DNA from: Nymphaea colorata
Taxonomy: Eukaryota > Streptophyta > Magnoliopsida > Nymphaeales > Nymphaeaceae
Reading direction: 5' to 3'
NCBI RefSeq assembly: GCF_008831285.2
Contig: NC_045142.1
Span: 16,619,354-16,683,353, forward strand
Length of the DNA stretch: 64,000 bases
A program made the translations under genes and the position numbers. The notes beneath the pieces are model-generated. The model was given only the letters and a program-made list of their open reading frames with translations. It made no database searches and was not told the origin of the DNA. How positions within the stretch are numbered: position 1 is the first letter of the stretch; each line of letters opens with the position of its first letter. Positions 11,479-22,458 of the stretch are shown piece after piece.

Positions 11479-11985
11479 TTACTTACTGATACAATTTGGA
11501 ATATAGTAAACATTTTTTAGTATCAAAGAAAGTTGTAGAGAGGCTTCACCAATATGAGTAGCATGTACCATGGTTCCATTTGGTACTTTTATGGGATAAG
11601 GTGATTGTAAGACAATAACATTAGACAGAAAATTAAGGGACGATGACATGTTGTCAGAGGCACCACTGTCAATGATCCATGTGCTTGATTGTGAATATAT
11701 CATACCTGCAAAATGAGATTGACCATTGGGCAGCTGTGGCACAAGAGCAGTTCGATCTTTAAGAAGTTGTTTTAACTTATTGTATTCATCCATTGTTAGA
11801 ACATGAGCTTGATCCTTGCTTCGATTAGGCAAAACAATAGACACTGAAGCATTAAAATGTATTTTATCTCCATCTATGGCATTAGTACCACCAGCTCTTT
11901 GTTTTCCTCCTTTTAAGTTGGGAGGGCATCCATTTAGCTTGAAACATCTCCCCCTTGAGTGACCTACTGTGTTGCAATGACTACA
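11479..11985 (-). pseudogene. Copia element B: gag zinc knuckle and protease
   Basis: On minus, a CCHC knuckle (CSHCNTVGHSRGRCF, spacing C-X2-C-X4-H-X4-C) is followed by a linker with YNKLKQLL and then by the retroviral-type aspartic protease motif WIIDSGASDNM, with the catalytic Asp in DSGA present. The protease cuts the Gag-Pol polyprotein. The knuckle's first Cys codon (11983-11985) directly abuts the LTR of element A, so the N-terminal gag is missing. The stop is at 11479. Confidence 0.85.
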
Positions 11986-12688
11986 ATATAAAGAAAAGAG
12001 AGAGAAAGGCAAGAAGAAATGAGACAAAGTTTGACGTGGTTCAGTTCAGGAGAACCTTCGTCCACACTAGGAAAGGCTTTCTTGCTGTTTTTCATACTAT
12101 TCATCCTATGTACATCAATATATTATATAGGGCAGCATGAAGCAGCATAAATCACCCTGTAACCGATGAGAGTTTTTTGGATATAATGATTTCATTGGTT
12201 TCTTTATTTCCCTCTACTGTTTCAATTTGAGAGACGTGAGCCAATTCAACATCATTATGATCTTTCTTTTTCTCTTTTCTTCTTAACGTTTCATCAGGAT
12301 CATTTTCTTTTTCTCCTTGACTTTTAGTGTAAGAAACGTGGGCCAGATCAGGACCATTATGGCTCACACATGATAATCGATTGTTTGAATTTGATTTATA
12401 CCTTCCATTTGTTGGGGCCATTACTGATTGACATTGCATAGGAAGATTCGTTTGGTGCTGAGTGTGACGTTGCAGTTTCCATTTTCTGTTTTCATTTTGG
12501 TGAGACATTGTAGTTGTGTTGGGTGTTTCAGCATTTGAGTGAAAACTTCCATTTGTTCCTTGCAGCTGTCGATGCCATAGTTGGATGTTGCAGTTGATTT
12601 GGGCATTACATTATTTGATTGAAAACTTCCTTGTTGGCTCGATTTGTCAAAATTGTCGTGAGCCAGATTTGAATAGTTTTCTTTAATA
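11986..12688 (-). repeat. 3' LTR of copia element A, end imprecise
   Basis: On minus, a GGGGGCA polypurine word (about 12695-12689) after the RNase H end is followed by TATTAAAG, which I take as a decayed TGTTAAAG LTR start. Downstream come CCTATATAATATATTG (TATA-like) and GTGTGGACGAAGGTTC...GAACCACGTC, an arrangement common near the transcription start of plant copia LTRs. The LTR then meets the zinc knuckle of element B at 11985 without a CA terminus, so its 3' end seems truncated. The frames at 12152-12508 lie inside the LTR and are not genes. Confidence 0.55.
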
Positions 12689-12689
12689 T

Positions 12690-13184
12690 GCCCCCGTAAA
12701 TGGGAATGGCTGATGACTTTGAGTTTGTCTTGTAAGTCAAAAAATTGATCTTTCCTCAAGGCTTTGGTGCATATGTCTACAATTTGGCCAGAAGAATTGA
12801 CGTACCTAGTGGTCAGGCACCCTGAACTGGTCATTTCGTGCACATAATGATAATCAATCTGAATATGTTTTGACTGATTGTGGAAAACTGGATTTTTGGT
12901 TAAATAAAGTGTGTTGATATTATCACAATGAAGAATAGGTGCTTTCGTAATTGAATGCCAATATCTCGAAGGTTTTGAAGGAGCCAAGTAATTCTACAGC
13001 TGTTGATGCCATGGAGCAATATTCAGCCTCCGCACTGGATCGAGCGACAGTGGATTGCTTTTCTGCACTCCAGGAAATACAGTTAGCTCCTAGGAAAGTA
13101 CAGTACCCTGTCATGGATCTTCTGGTGAGATGGCATCCAGCCCAATCCGCATCTGAGAGGGCATATCTATCCATGGTGCTTTGA
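12690..13184 (-). pseudogene. Copia element A: RNase H domain
   Basis: On minus, the domain begins ALSDADWAGC and includes RRSMTGYCTFLG, STVARSSAEAEY, then, in another frame, APILHCDNINTLYL, KHIQIDYHYV and VDICTKAL. These hold the acidic residues expected for copia RNase H, which degrades the RNA strand during reverse transcription. A frame change lies at about 12980. The KAL..DQF..L..KL end is the usual C-terminus. Confidence 0.85.
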
Positions 13185-14300
13185 GAGAGGATATGAATGC
13201 CATAGTCGGTAGTTCCTTTGATATATCAGAGAATACGCTTGGCAACTTGAAAGTGAGCTTGAGTTGGATTTTGCATAAATTGGCTGATAAAATTCACTGA
13301 AAAAGTTATCTCTGGTCGAGTGATTGTCAAGTATTGTCATGCTCAAACTATATCATGATAAAGAGTTGGATATGAAAAAGGTGAAGTATCTAGAAGAGCT
13401 AGCTTGGCTGCCACAGGGGTGTTCATAGGTTTGCAATCAAGCATTTGAGCTCTTTCCAAAATGTCCTAAGCATATTTCGTTTGAGTGAGAAACAGACCAT
13501 CGTAGGTATGCAAGGCTTCGATCCAAAGAAAATAACTTAGTTGCCCCATATCTTTCACTAGAAATTTGACTTCAAGCTTGGAGATAAAATTCTGAATTCA
13601 GTTAGAAGAGTTGCATGTAAGAACCATATTGTCGACGTAAATTAAAGTAATAAGACAATGGCCATTTTCATGAAATGTGAACATGGATGGATCTGAATAG
13701 CTGCTCTGAAAACCGTAAGTGAAAAGAAAATCACTTAGGCATTGAAACCAAGCTCTAGACACTTTCTTTAGCCATATAGTGCCTTTCGAAGATGACAAAC
13801 ATGATGCAGTAGAAGAGGATCTACAAACCCCGGTGGTTGTGACATATAGACCGTTTCATGAAGCGATCCATGTAGGAAGGCATTTTTTAGATATAATTGT
13901 TTGATGTTCCAGTTGAAGATGGTAGCAATAGAAAGTACAAGTCATATAGTAGTTGGTCGAATGATGGGAGAGAAAGTCTCTCGGTAATCGATCCCTTCTA
14001 CTTGAGTGAAACCCCAAGCAACTAGGCATGCCTTTAAACAATCAAGACTTCCATATGCTATGGGTTTGGATTTGAAAACCCATTTTGATCCAACGACATT
14101 CATGTAAGGTTCTCTTGGAACTAAATCCCATATATTATTAGATCTTAATGCAGTCATTTATTCTTCCGTGGCCGCTCTTCACCCATCATGCTTTAGAGCT
14201 TGTTGAACTGTTTTGGGCTCTTTGGGAATACTGGAATAGATGGTATGAATGTTGGCATACTTAGGATTAGGTTTGTGAATGCCTAACATAGCTGTAGTTA
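13185..14300 (-). pseudogene. Copia element A: reverse transcriptase, multiply broken
   Basis: RT signatures are spread over several frames on minus: [20 protein letters not shown] with [19 protein letters not shown] (14157-13942), then KGTIWLKKVSRAWFQCLSDF and LITLIYVDNMVLT (13798-13598). The catalytic YVDD motif reads YVDN, so one metal-binding Asp is lost. Frames change repeatedly (about 13940, 13856-13800, 13598). The sequence is clearly non-functional. Confidence 0.85.
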
Positions 14301-15200
14301 ACATCGTTCAGTTTCCTAGAGACATTGATCTAGCCATAGATCTTGTTACTATGGTTCGAGTTCCCATAGAGGTTGATTGAAGACTGGTGTCACTTGTAGT
14401 TTCTGAACTATGTAAGCTTGGTGGAGAGTTTGGCGTTGGATCAGGTGGATCGGCTGGATGAATATTTGTATCGAGAGATCTATCTTGTGGCATGCTTTAT
14501 TGGAGATCATCATAGACATTTAGACATGGATCTGGTGTAGGGCTGGAACCAGATTAGGGGTGATTGGAAGTTGGCATGGTTCTATCACTTGAAGTCTCGA
14601 TATCAACAAAGGATAAAAAATCACTATCCATGACATCGTCCTTATAGAGAGAAGACAGATTTTTGAAAGGGAATGGGCTTTCATCAAAGAGGACATGCCT
14701 GGATATGTATAGACGTCTGGAATTTGGTTTGAAACATTTGCAACCATTATGAAATGTGTGATATCCAATAAATATACATGGAACAGATTTAGGGTCAAAT
14801 TTGTTTTGAACATATCCTCTCAAATAAGGGAAGCACCTGCTGCCAAAGATATGCATGCTGGAATAATCAGGAATCCTTTTAAACAATATAGAGAAAGGTG
14901 ACTGCATAGACAATGTTGAGGTGGGAAGCCTGTTCATAAGAAAAACAGCTGCTGAGAAGGCATCAATCCAAAATCTCTTTGGTGCATTTGAATGAAAGAG
15001 CAATGTTAGACCCAATTCAGTGATTGAGCGATGCTTGCACTCTGCTTTGACATTTTGCTCGGGTGTCTTGGGGCAGGAATACTGCCGTTTAATTTGAAGG
15101 TTGTCGAGATATAATACGAAGCAGGAGCTTGTATATTCGCCACCTCCATCACTTTGGAAAATTTTTATTTTACTGTCAAATTGGCGCTCAACCATTTTGT
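14301..15200 (-). pseudogene. Copia element A: integrase core, C-terminal part and linker
   Basis: On minus, FQSDGGGEYTSSCF carries the second catalytic Asp. TPEQNVKAECKHRSITELGL follows, with the Glu kept but the common NGVAERKH altered. Next come WIDAFSAAVFLMNRLP, FGSRCFPYLR, KFDPKSVPCIFIGYH and YISRHVLFDESPFPF, the usual order after the DDE core. The 14308-14493 part is a Pro/Ser/Thr-rich linker before RT. Frame change occurs at about 14550. Confidence 0.85.
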
Positions 15201-15575
15201 GAAAATGAACAAAGGCATAAAAAAAATCAGATTTGTGTCTTAGAGGGTAAAACCATGTGAAATGGCTACTGCCATTGACAATTATAGCATGAAACCGATA
15301 TTGTTCTCGAGATATAACTGGTTCCAGTCCCCAAAGATCACTGTGAATTTTTTTTCAGTGGGAAAGAAACAATATCGTCTTTTTCAGTAAAAGGCAATTT
15401 GCAAGTTTTTTCCATTTGGCAACTAGCACAAACTGAGAGAGAAATATTAGGTAAAACATCAATATATTCCTGGTTTTTAAAAAAAGGGAGAACAACAGAT
15501 TGAGGATGTCCCAAACGTGCATGCCAAAACTCTTCCGTCACTTGTGGGAAACGTGATGAAAAGGAAATCTTATGA
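15201..15575 (-). pseudogene. Copia element A: GAG-pre-integrase and integrase start
   Basis: On minus, EEFWHARLGHPQ with CASCQMEKTCKLPF is the HH-CC zinc-binding pre-integrase domain. KIHSDLWGLEPV (about 15350-15310) carries the first integrase Asp after a stop at 15338. The element ends at about 15575 where repeat c2 begins, so gag, protease and the 5' LTR are missing. Confidence 0.85.
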
Positions 15576-16804
15576 TTGCTGTGATTGTGCCTTAGGCATT
15601 GCTATTAAGAAGGTTCGGTCCTTCCAGTTTTCACTTTTCACCTATTCAAATCAGACCTCAGGCATGCAATATCTTGGATCATATATATATGTAGCCCTCC
15701 ACATACGTCATGAAAAGGTCTAAGATGCCCACCTAAGCAAGAAATCAAGTCTAAGGTCTCTGAGAAAACTTGTTCCTATAGGCCAATAAGCAAATTCTAG
15801 TCCATCAATTCGAGTTCTAATTCCAGATTTTTTAGACTGACATCTCATCCACATCATGACAATGATGGTAGACACAAGTGCAGTTTCTCGTCTCCACCGC
15901 TCTTTTCCTCATTCCTCTTCTTAGCCACATGAACCTGCAGACCCGTCAAAGCCAGACATGAGATCGAGTTGGCTGCACATCCTTATGAACTCACAAGTAT
16001 ACAGTACCATACCAAAAAGGATGGGGTTTTTGGTATTTTCAATTTTTTTAATGAAGTAATGTTCATTTTAGACTTTTTTAACTTTTTCTTAACCTCTTTT
16101 TTAGCATTTTAAAATGTTTCTTTATTATTATATACAGGGAAAAAGATGGGGGTTTGGGTACTTTTGAATTTTTTATTATATACAATGTGGAGACATAGCA
16201 CACTATAATGTGACAGTGGCCACAAGATTCAAGCCTTGAACTCCTTGAATATGAACTACCTTGCGACCCAGTTGCCATATGTACCTGGAGGCAATCAACC
16301 AATCGTTATTCAAGTGATTCCGAATGAAGCATGATTTAGCCAATTCATCATCAATCGCCCATTTTAAAAGACACAGATTTGCTTATGGGTTTCTCTCAGT
16401 TTCCACTTGATTTCACATTTCACTCAGAGAAATTTCCAAAATATTAACAAAGCAGCTCTCAGCGTCGATTTCACTCTCAAACTACAGGCCCACACGGACC
16501 ATCTAGAGTCCAGCATCTGCAGTTTGCCATCACCCATTGATGTTGAAGGCTCAAGCGACTATCTATGGCGTTGTTGAGGAATCGATCAATGACATCGGTG
16601 GAGTTGGTCAACGAGGGCATCTGCAGTTTCTCCGATGCCCTCCTCTTTGGTCAAGTGAACCTGCAGAACTTAGGGATGTCAAAGGGTTGGGTTAGGTCAG
16701 ACCAGGCTGACTCTTACCTAAATGAATGTGGGTGAACCGGATCTGGAAGAGCCTTCAGTTTTTTAACTTAATTTTTTTCAATCCAGACCAGACTGATTAC
16801 CTTA

Positions 16805-16948
16805 GGGGCTGTATGACTGCAGTAACACATCGTTATTATTCTCCTAAATCTACCCAAAACAAATGAGACATATTCATATAACACTGTAACAATTCTTCTA
16901 TGAATCTGTCTTATTTGCAACAATGTATTACCGTTGCCAAACAGCCTC
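16805..16948. mobile_element. 144-bp PIF/Harbinger-like MITE in c2
   Basis: The termini GGGGCTGTATGACTGCAG and GTTGCCAAACAGCCTC are imperfect inverted repeats, flanked by TTA on both sides (16802-16804, 16949-16951). A TTA duplication fits PIF/Harbinger. It has no coding capacity. The homologous element sits at the same place in c1 (9998-10141). Confidence 0.6.
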
Positions 16949-17700
16949 TTAAATCTACCCAAGGGTTGAAAGTTTTTGGATCTAGATATTAAACCAAATG
17001 TAAAACCACACCAAACCCAGAAGCAAAAAGTAGGTGGGATATATGTTTGTATGTGTACGTATCTATTGTTCTTTTGTGTACTCGATGCTCCAATTGTTTA
17101 AACCATTACAAATTAGTCTTTAAAAGAACTGTTAATTGTTGCTAAAAACACTGGGAACTGTTGCTATGAACATATCGTAAACCATTGCCAATGCTCATTT
17201 TTGACAACTAGTTTTCAGTGATACATATATATATATATAGACTCAGGTCATCCCGACTTCAATTCAATTACAGCCACCCAATATAATGCATTGAGCACGT
17301 AAATAAATGCATTCCTCAGTATGAGTCCCTAAGTGATTTACTGTGAGACATCGGAGGATTTCTCTATGCAAAGCTGGGTGGAGAAATTCATGGATTATAT
17401 ATATATATATAAAGAAAAAGAGATATAATATATGTGTTCTTTCCAAAACTTAAACTGGTTCGACATTATACAAATCAACCTCTAGTTACTAATATTTTGA
17501 TCTCACTGCCTCTCTCTCGTATATGGTAGAACAGACCCCATATGACTAAAGTAGCGGTGGATTAGGCTGGACCAAGGCTTCACAAAGCCATGCTTGGGCT
17601 GACCCAAAGCCTTTATCGGCTATCCAAGCTTGGTCTGTTTAGTTATCCGGCTGGGCCTGACCATCAACTTCATGTTTATCTTCTATCCGATCCGATATCT

Positions 17701-17890
17701 AGGGGCAGAGGGGGGGGGGCACCTAGACCATGACCCCACCCAGCTAATAAAAAAACAATTACATTAAAAAAATTAAAAAAAATTAGTTGCATAATGTATT
17801 TTTTGGATTCGAGTTTGGTTTGGCCCTGCCCAGATAAGTTTGTTGGACCGTTTGGGCCGCCCTTGGAAAAAATCCTCGCTCTGCCCCTGC
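17701..17890. mobile_element. 190-bp hAT-like MITE present only in c2
   Basis: The element begins AGGGGCAGAGGGGG and ends CTCTGCCCCTGC, giving inverted termini around GGGGCAGAG. The flanks are CGATATCT (17693-17700) and CAATATCT (17891-17898), an 8-bp duplication with one difference. The inverted copy c3 has the uninterrupted site (CCCGATATCTATCC read in the c2 direction, about 36380), so the insertion postdates the duplication. The 8-bp duplication suggests hAT. Confidence 0.75.
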
Positions 17891-19319
17891 CAATATCTAT
17901 CCTTATTTGAAACTCTTCACATTTCATTTTCTAATATTTTGGAAACCATTGGGAATATGTCAAGAGTTTGTATGGGAGTCGATCTGCTGGCATCATGCCA
18001 AAAGTTGTGGAAAAAAAAAAGGATAAAGATATGTATTTGGACCAAGTCAAGCCCCCGATACCCAACCCAGGCCAGCTATCTCTGCGAGTTTTTTTATCTG
18101 CCCATTAGGTCAAATGTCCATCTGGTGCCTGGCCCAGTGCCTACCCTCAGAGTGAAGTCATAGTGTTTTGGCAGCATATATAGGACTTTTTCTAGGAAGT
18201 TCCCACTGATCTTGTGTGAGTGAGAGGTTTGCCTTCATTGAGAACTTACTTGTCAGCTAATTAACAATTTTGGGTCATGCATTTGAAAGAACCAAACATG
18301 GATTTTTTTGCACCCTTTAGATATGATAAAAGTCATTCAGTTCATCAGTTTATAGTAATGTAATTAAAATATCATTGGACGCGATACAATGAGGCTAATT
18401 GGTCTTCACCTATAAAAATTAAAGACTACTTAAGATATTACTAGTACTTTTATATGGGACAATTCTAGCATGTCGAATACCCAGTGTTGTTAGGTAATTA
18501 TAAAGTTAAAAATCTATGGTTGAAAGCACCACAAACAGTTGTTGAAATCACTACAAACTATTATAAAAACACACTACCACCACAAACTATAAACCGTTGC
18601 TAATACCCCTTCAGTGTCTATATTTTAGCAAATAATTTTTTATTTTGAGATATATGACCAAATGTAGCATCCATCAAATTTGAATCCACACATACACACA
18701 TGTTCAAATTTGTCATATGTCAGATCTTTTCTTATTTCTAAAAAAAAAAAAATTGGTTGCTAAAGCATGCAGCTGTATTAGCAATAGTGTATCACATAGT
18801 ACCTATTTATGGCACTTTTAGGAATGATTTATGGTGTTGTTAGTGACAGATTTTAAATCTTTTAGTCGTCCAACATCTAGAAGATTAAAATGAATATATA
18901 TGTATATTTGTTTATTTAATATTTATTTATCTATATTTTTAATTATATTTATATTTATATTGGTTCTTCGTTCTTGAAAACATTAATATTCAAAACGAAT
19001 CTTGTTCTTACTAATTTTGCCTGTATTGCTAAAAATGATGCAAAACGACAAAAATGCATGAAGCTCCAATGCTGTGATGTATACCTTGTCCCTTCATTTG
19101 GGGCCAGAAATGCCACCACCTTCCTTGACCAGGAACTGTTCCGACGGAGTCGGGCTGGGTCTCCCCTTCCATTAATGATGAAAAAGAATACAAAGAATAA
19201 AAAAGAAAAAACACAATTAAGAACCAGCATCACTAAACCTCGACACTGTTGCTCGCTCAGCAAAGAGATAGCCTCCAAAGACAAGTGATTTTTTACCACA
19301 TTGAGGAAAACCTTCTTCT

Positions 19320-21847
19320 CACTATTGAGCCTACCAAAGAACCAGCGTCACTCTCTTAGTTCCTTGACACGAGAACTAAGAGCATGACAGTTTGTGATTA
19401 GAGTAACATGACAGTCTTCAGGAATCCTCTATGTAAGAACAGAATCCATAATTCTGATCATGTTTGAGAAAAGAAACCTTTGTACCACCAACCTGGTTTT
19501 CCTGATTGGGGAGGCATTAAACCAAAGTGAACCAGCCACTTTATAAACATTTGCAACACAAGCAGTGACCATTTCCATCCACCACTCATCTCTACTCTGA
19601 CAATGCCAAAAAGGACTGAAAATTATGGTTTGTAGCCAGATATTTATCGCCTATTTTACACATTTTCCTTATTGTTGTTTATTCATGCTTGATCTTAACC
19701 ACCTCTTTAGCACCAACTGATTTTTGGAACAGCATAGCTTCCAGATTATGATGTTGAAGCAGGCAAGCCAACACCATCCGAATTCTTTACATGAGAACCT
19801 CTTCCTCCACCACCAGTTCCAGATAGAGAAAGAGTCTATTCTATGGAATTTATCAACCATGAATAGATGTATTGCTAAATGTTCATAGCATAAGTATCCC
19901 ACAAACTTTACAGGTGACCATGAATTCTAGATTTTTGGCTCACAAACTTTACAGGTTTACAATTTTCTTTAGAACAAAGAAAATCGGCACTTTGCATGAG
20001 CCAAAGTTGAAGGCAATCTCCAATGCATTGCACATGTCTCCATAGATTTCACTCAATGTGGCGCTGTATTAGCATTTCCTTAACAGACTTTCGAAGGAAA
20101 GGTTCTGCCTCCCCAAACAGATCCAATGGAATCTGCTTGAGTAAAACATCCCCGCAGTCTACCCAGAACTCCGTAAGCTCTCCATTCATCACCTTTCAAG
20201 TAACAGATTAGATCCCCACCAAGAGAAGAAATATTGGGAAAGATTTCCACATACCAAGACTTTTCCTACTCAAATATTCTTCATGCATAATGAATCCCAT
20301 ATGCCCTGGTGAAAAATTAATATACATCCGAGAAGCAACAGGTTAGCTTCATTGACCTCTTTAAATTTTATAATACTCATCCCACCTTCCTATTTATGAA
20401 ATGTCAAGACATTCATGGCATTTAAATGGGGCTTACCTGTGTCTGACTGTTCCTATAAAAAACTGCACATAATCTGTTCTATTTTCTTAGTGACACCAAG
20501 CGGGCACTTGAACAGCAACATCCAGCAAATACAAAGTGCTTCTAATACTGATTTGATCAAGCAGATCCTACCTGCATAGGAAAGTAGCATTCGTTTTCAT
20601 AAACTTAGTCTACTTTGCATTTTTAAAACAATAAGAATCGGATCAACGTTCTCAAATTCGTTGGCTTGGGAGGGAGACCCAAATGTCGAGTAGGAAACTG
20701 TCCTAGGCTCTAGCCAAACTGATTACAAATACTTGCAATCTTGCTTTGGACCATATTGAAAGAGAAGAATGCTGATTTTTGAAGGTTAATCATCATTCCA
20801 GCATGGAGTTCAAATAGGAAAAAAAAATTGTAGATGAAGAAAGCCATTCTTGAAGGCTTTTAAGAAAATCAAGATGTCATCAGCATAGATTGTAGAAAAG
20901 ACTCCCTCTATGCCTCTTCCAATATGCGGGACTTCAATCATTCTTCTTTCCATTGCAGCTTGCAATGTACGTGAAAATATTTTCATAACAATGAGGAATA
21001 AAAATGAAGATAAAGGGTATCTTTTTTGCAGACCCTGAGAATATCCAAAGTATTCACCTTGATGGTCATTATTCACAAGAGCATAAAAGGCATTTGTCAT
21101 TACTGTCATTACTCTTGAGTCCAAATAGGATGAAATCCCAAATGCAACATGGCAGCTTGTAAGAAAGTCCAATTGACCCTGTCATATGCTTTTGATAGGT
21201 CTATCTTCAACATAAGCTAGTTGACCCTTAGACATTGCATATACTATCTCAAGCACAAGGAGGAGAGATTGATGGATGTTTCTATCTTTCAAAAACAACC
21301 TTGCATGTTGGAAATGACCCACTTTAGTACCTTCTTCATTCTCGAAACCATGATTCTGAAAATAAATTTCAGTACACTAGTTGCTTAACAAATTCTAAAT
21401 CAAATTTAAGAATTAAGATTATATGATTTCTGCCTAGTTTCTTAACAAACTTTCCTTTCTAAAAAAGAATCTCTAATTGCGACGGTGATATTAGTCCTTA
21501 CCATGTCCCAATTATATTGAAAGAACGAATTCGGAAACCCATCCAGACCTGGTGCACTATTGGAGTTGGCACCCACAACAGCCTATTACACTTCCTCATC
21601 TGAAATGGGACTTTTGTCCGTTAAGTTTCCTTTTATAAATATGCAGTGGCCAACAGCAAGCTCATCCATAATCATTTTTGTTGAGTTGTCACTGGCAAAA
21701 AATCTTTAAAAATAAGAAGTACATGCTGAAAGAATTTTATTGTCCTCATAAAACTCCCCATCATCCATCTTCATGTGCAAGAGTCCATTTTTTTGGACAT
21801 TTTCTTCAACATAGCATGAAATAGTTTGCTGTTATTATCCCTTCTTT
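19320..21847 (-). pseudogene. L1-type LINE remnant with reverse transcriptase
   Basis: On minus, the RT includes LSKAYDRVNWTFL (about 21210-21170), RVMTVMTNAFYALVNNDHQG, FLFLIVMKIFSRTL and TIYADDILIF with the catalytic YADD (20990-20860). Upstream, the reverse of 21690-21490 gives PISDEE and APGLDGFP, typical of the start of plant LINE RT. Past RT, a Trp-rich segment (SFSIWNWWWRKRF, 19902-19669) resembles the zf-RVT end. Many stops and shifts are present, and GDPLS of the fingers-palm region is changed to RYPLS. ORF1 and endonuclease are missing here. Its 3' part matches the plus-strand LINE at 34270-34770. Confidence 0.8.
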
Positions 21848-21848
21848 T

Positions 21849-22060
21849 AGCCATGATAACTTTCATTCGCTAATGCAGACTGGAAGCTGCCACCTTCAAA
21901 TATCTTTGGAACATTTAGAAGTGCAATCGCCTGCTTAGCCATTAAAGATGGAGAGATGCCCATCTTGGGAATATTGCGCAGCAGAACATGCATGTCAAGT
22001 ATGATTGGGCAACAGACTGCTTTCTTTTGCACCAACTGAATGTACACAGGGCTAAGGTCC
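21849..22060 (+). pseudogene. Aspartic protease (CDR1/nodulin-like) C-terminal fragment
   Basis: On plus, one frame gives ADWKLPPSNIFG and ACLAIKDGEMPI, and a second gives GNIAQQNMHVKYD before the APTEC-type end (CACCAACTGAATGT, about 22031). This matches the C-terminal coding ends at 29262-29446 and 54010-54200 (both minus). A frameshift lies near 21970 and the rest of the gene is absent. It directly abuts the broken 5' side of the LINE, as the larger protease pseudogene does at 29262-31245 in the inverted copy. Confidence 0.7.
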
Positions 22061-22390
22061 AGCCATGAAACAAGCCAACAGTAGAAATGAACTGATTATC
22101 GTAGGAACAAAAGTTCTAGACTTTTGTCACCTATAAGTAAGGGTTTTATTTGGTCATAATTGTGTGTTTCTGTTATTGCACGTTCAACTCTCTCCCTCCC
22201 CCCTTGTGGATCTAAAAGTTAGAATCTTAGAAATGACACATTTTGTATGTCATTCATTATCTTTCTCTTAGTCTGACCACAGTTGATCATTTTGAGGTTT
22301 TTTTCTGTGTGAAACTGACAAGTCTTATATAATTCCATGTTAATTCTTTTCAAATATGAGGTTGATGTTCTATTTTATTTGACTTCAAAG

Positions 22391-22458
22391 GTGGTGTTGC
22401 AAGGAGCAATAGAGGGCATCTTAGATTATCTTGAAAGGGCAGTGCGGATACATATAAG
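22391..22458 (+). pseudogene. Exon-like piece, unidentified gene (1)
   Basis: Bounded by TTCAAAG and GTAGTT, this 68-base piece reads VVLQGAIEGILDYLERAVR and on to the donor without a stop. It sounds like a helical protein segment. I do not recognise the family. It may belong with the exon-like pieces at 23942-24332 on the same strand, but the reading phase between them cannot be fixed. Confidence 0.3.

Larger units (their letters stand above)
15605..19320 (+). repeat. Long dispersed repeat, copy c2
   Basis: This copy starts abruptly beside copia A with AGAAGGTTCGGTCCTTCCAG and follows c1 to about 17400, but the c1 section 7830-9400 is absent (junction near 16180). From 16560 to 19320 it also matches c3 in reverse (34770-36620). 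Examples are the GGGATGTCAAAGGGTTGGG tract, CCATCTGGTGCCTGGCCCAGTG (18118) and the CCTTGTCCCTTCATTTGGGG stretch (19084). Relative to c3 it carries about 800 extra bases at 16752-17555 and a 190-bp insertion at 17701. It passes directly into LINE sequence at about 19320. Confidence 0.7.

Noticed and set aside
12152-12508. 118-codon minus-strand open frame
   Set aside because: It lies inside the presumed LTR of copia element A, downstream of RNase H and the PPT, and resembles no protein I know.
18955-19299. Open frames of 104-114 codons on both strands
   Set aside because: The inverted copy at 35000-35260 does not keep either frame open over the same length, and no domain is visible.
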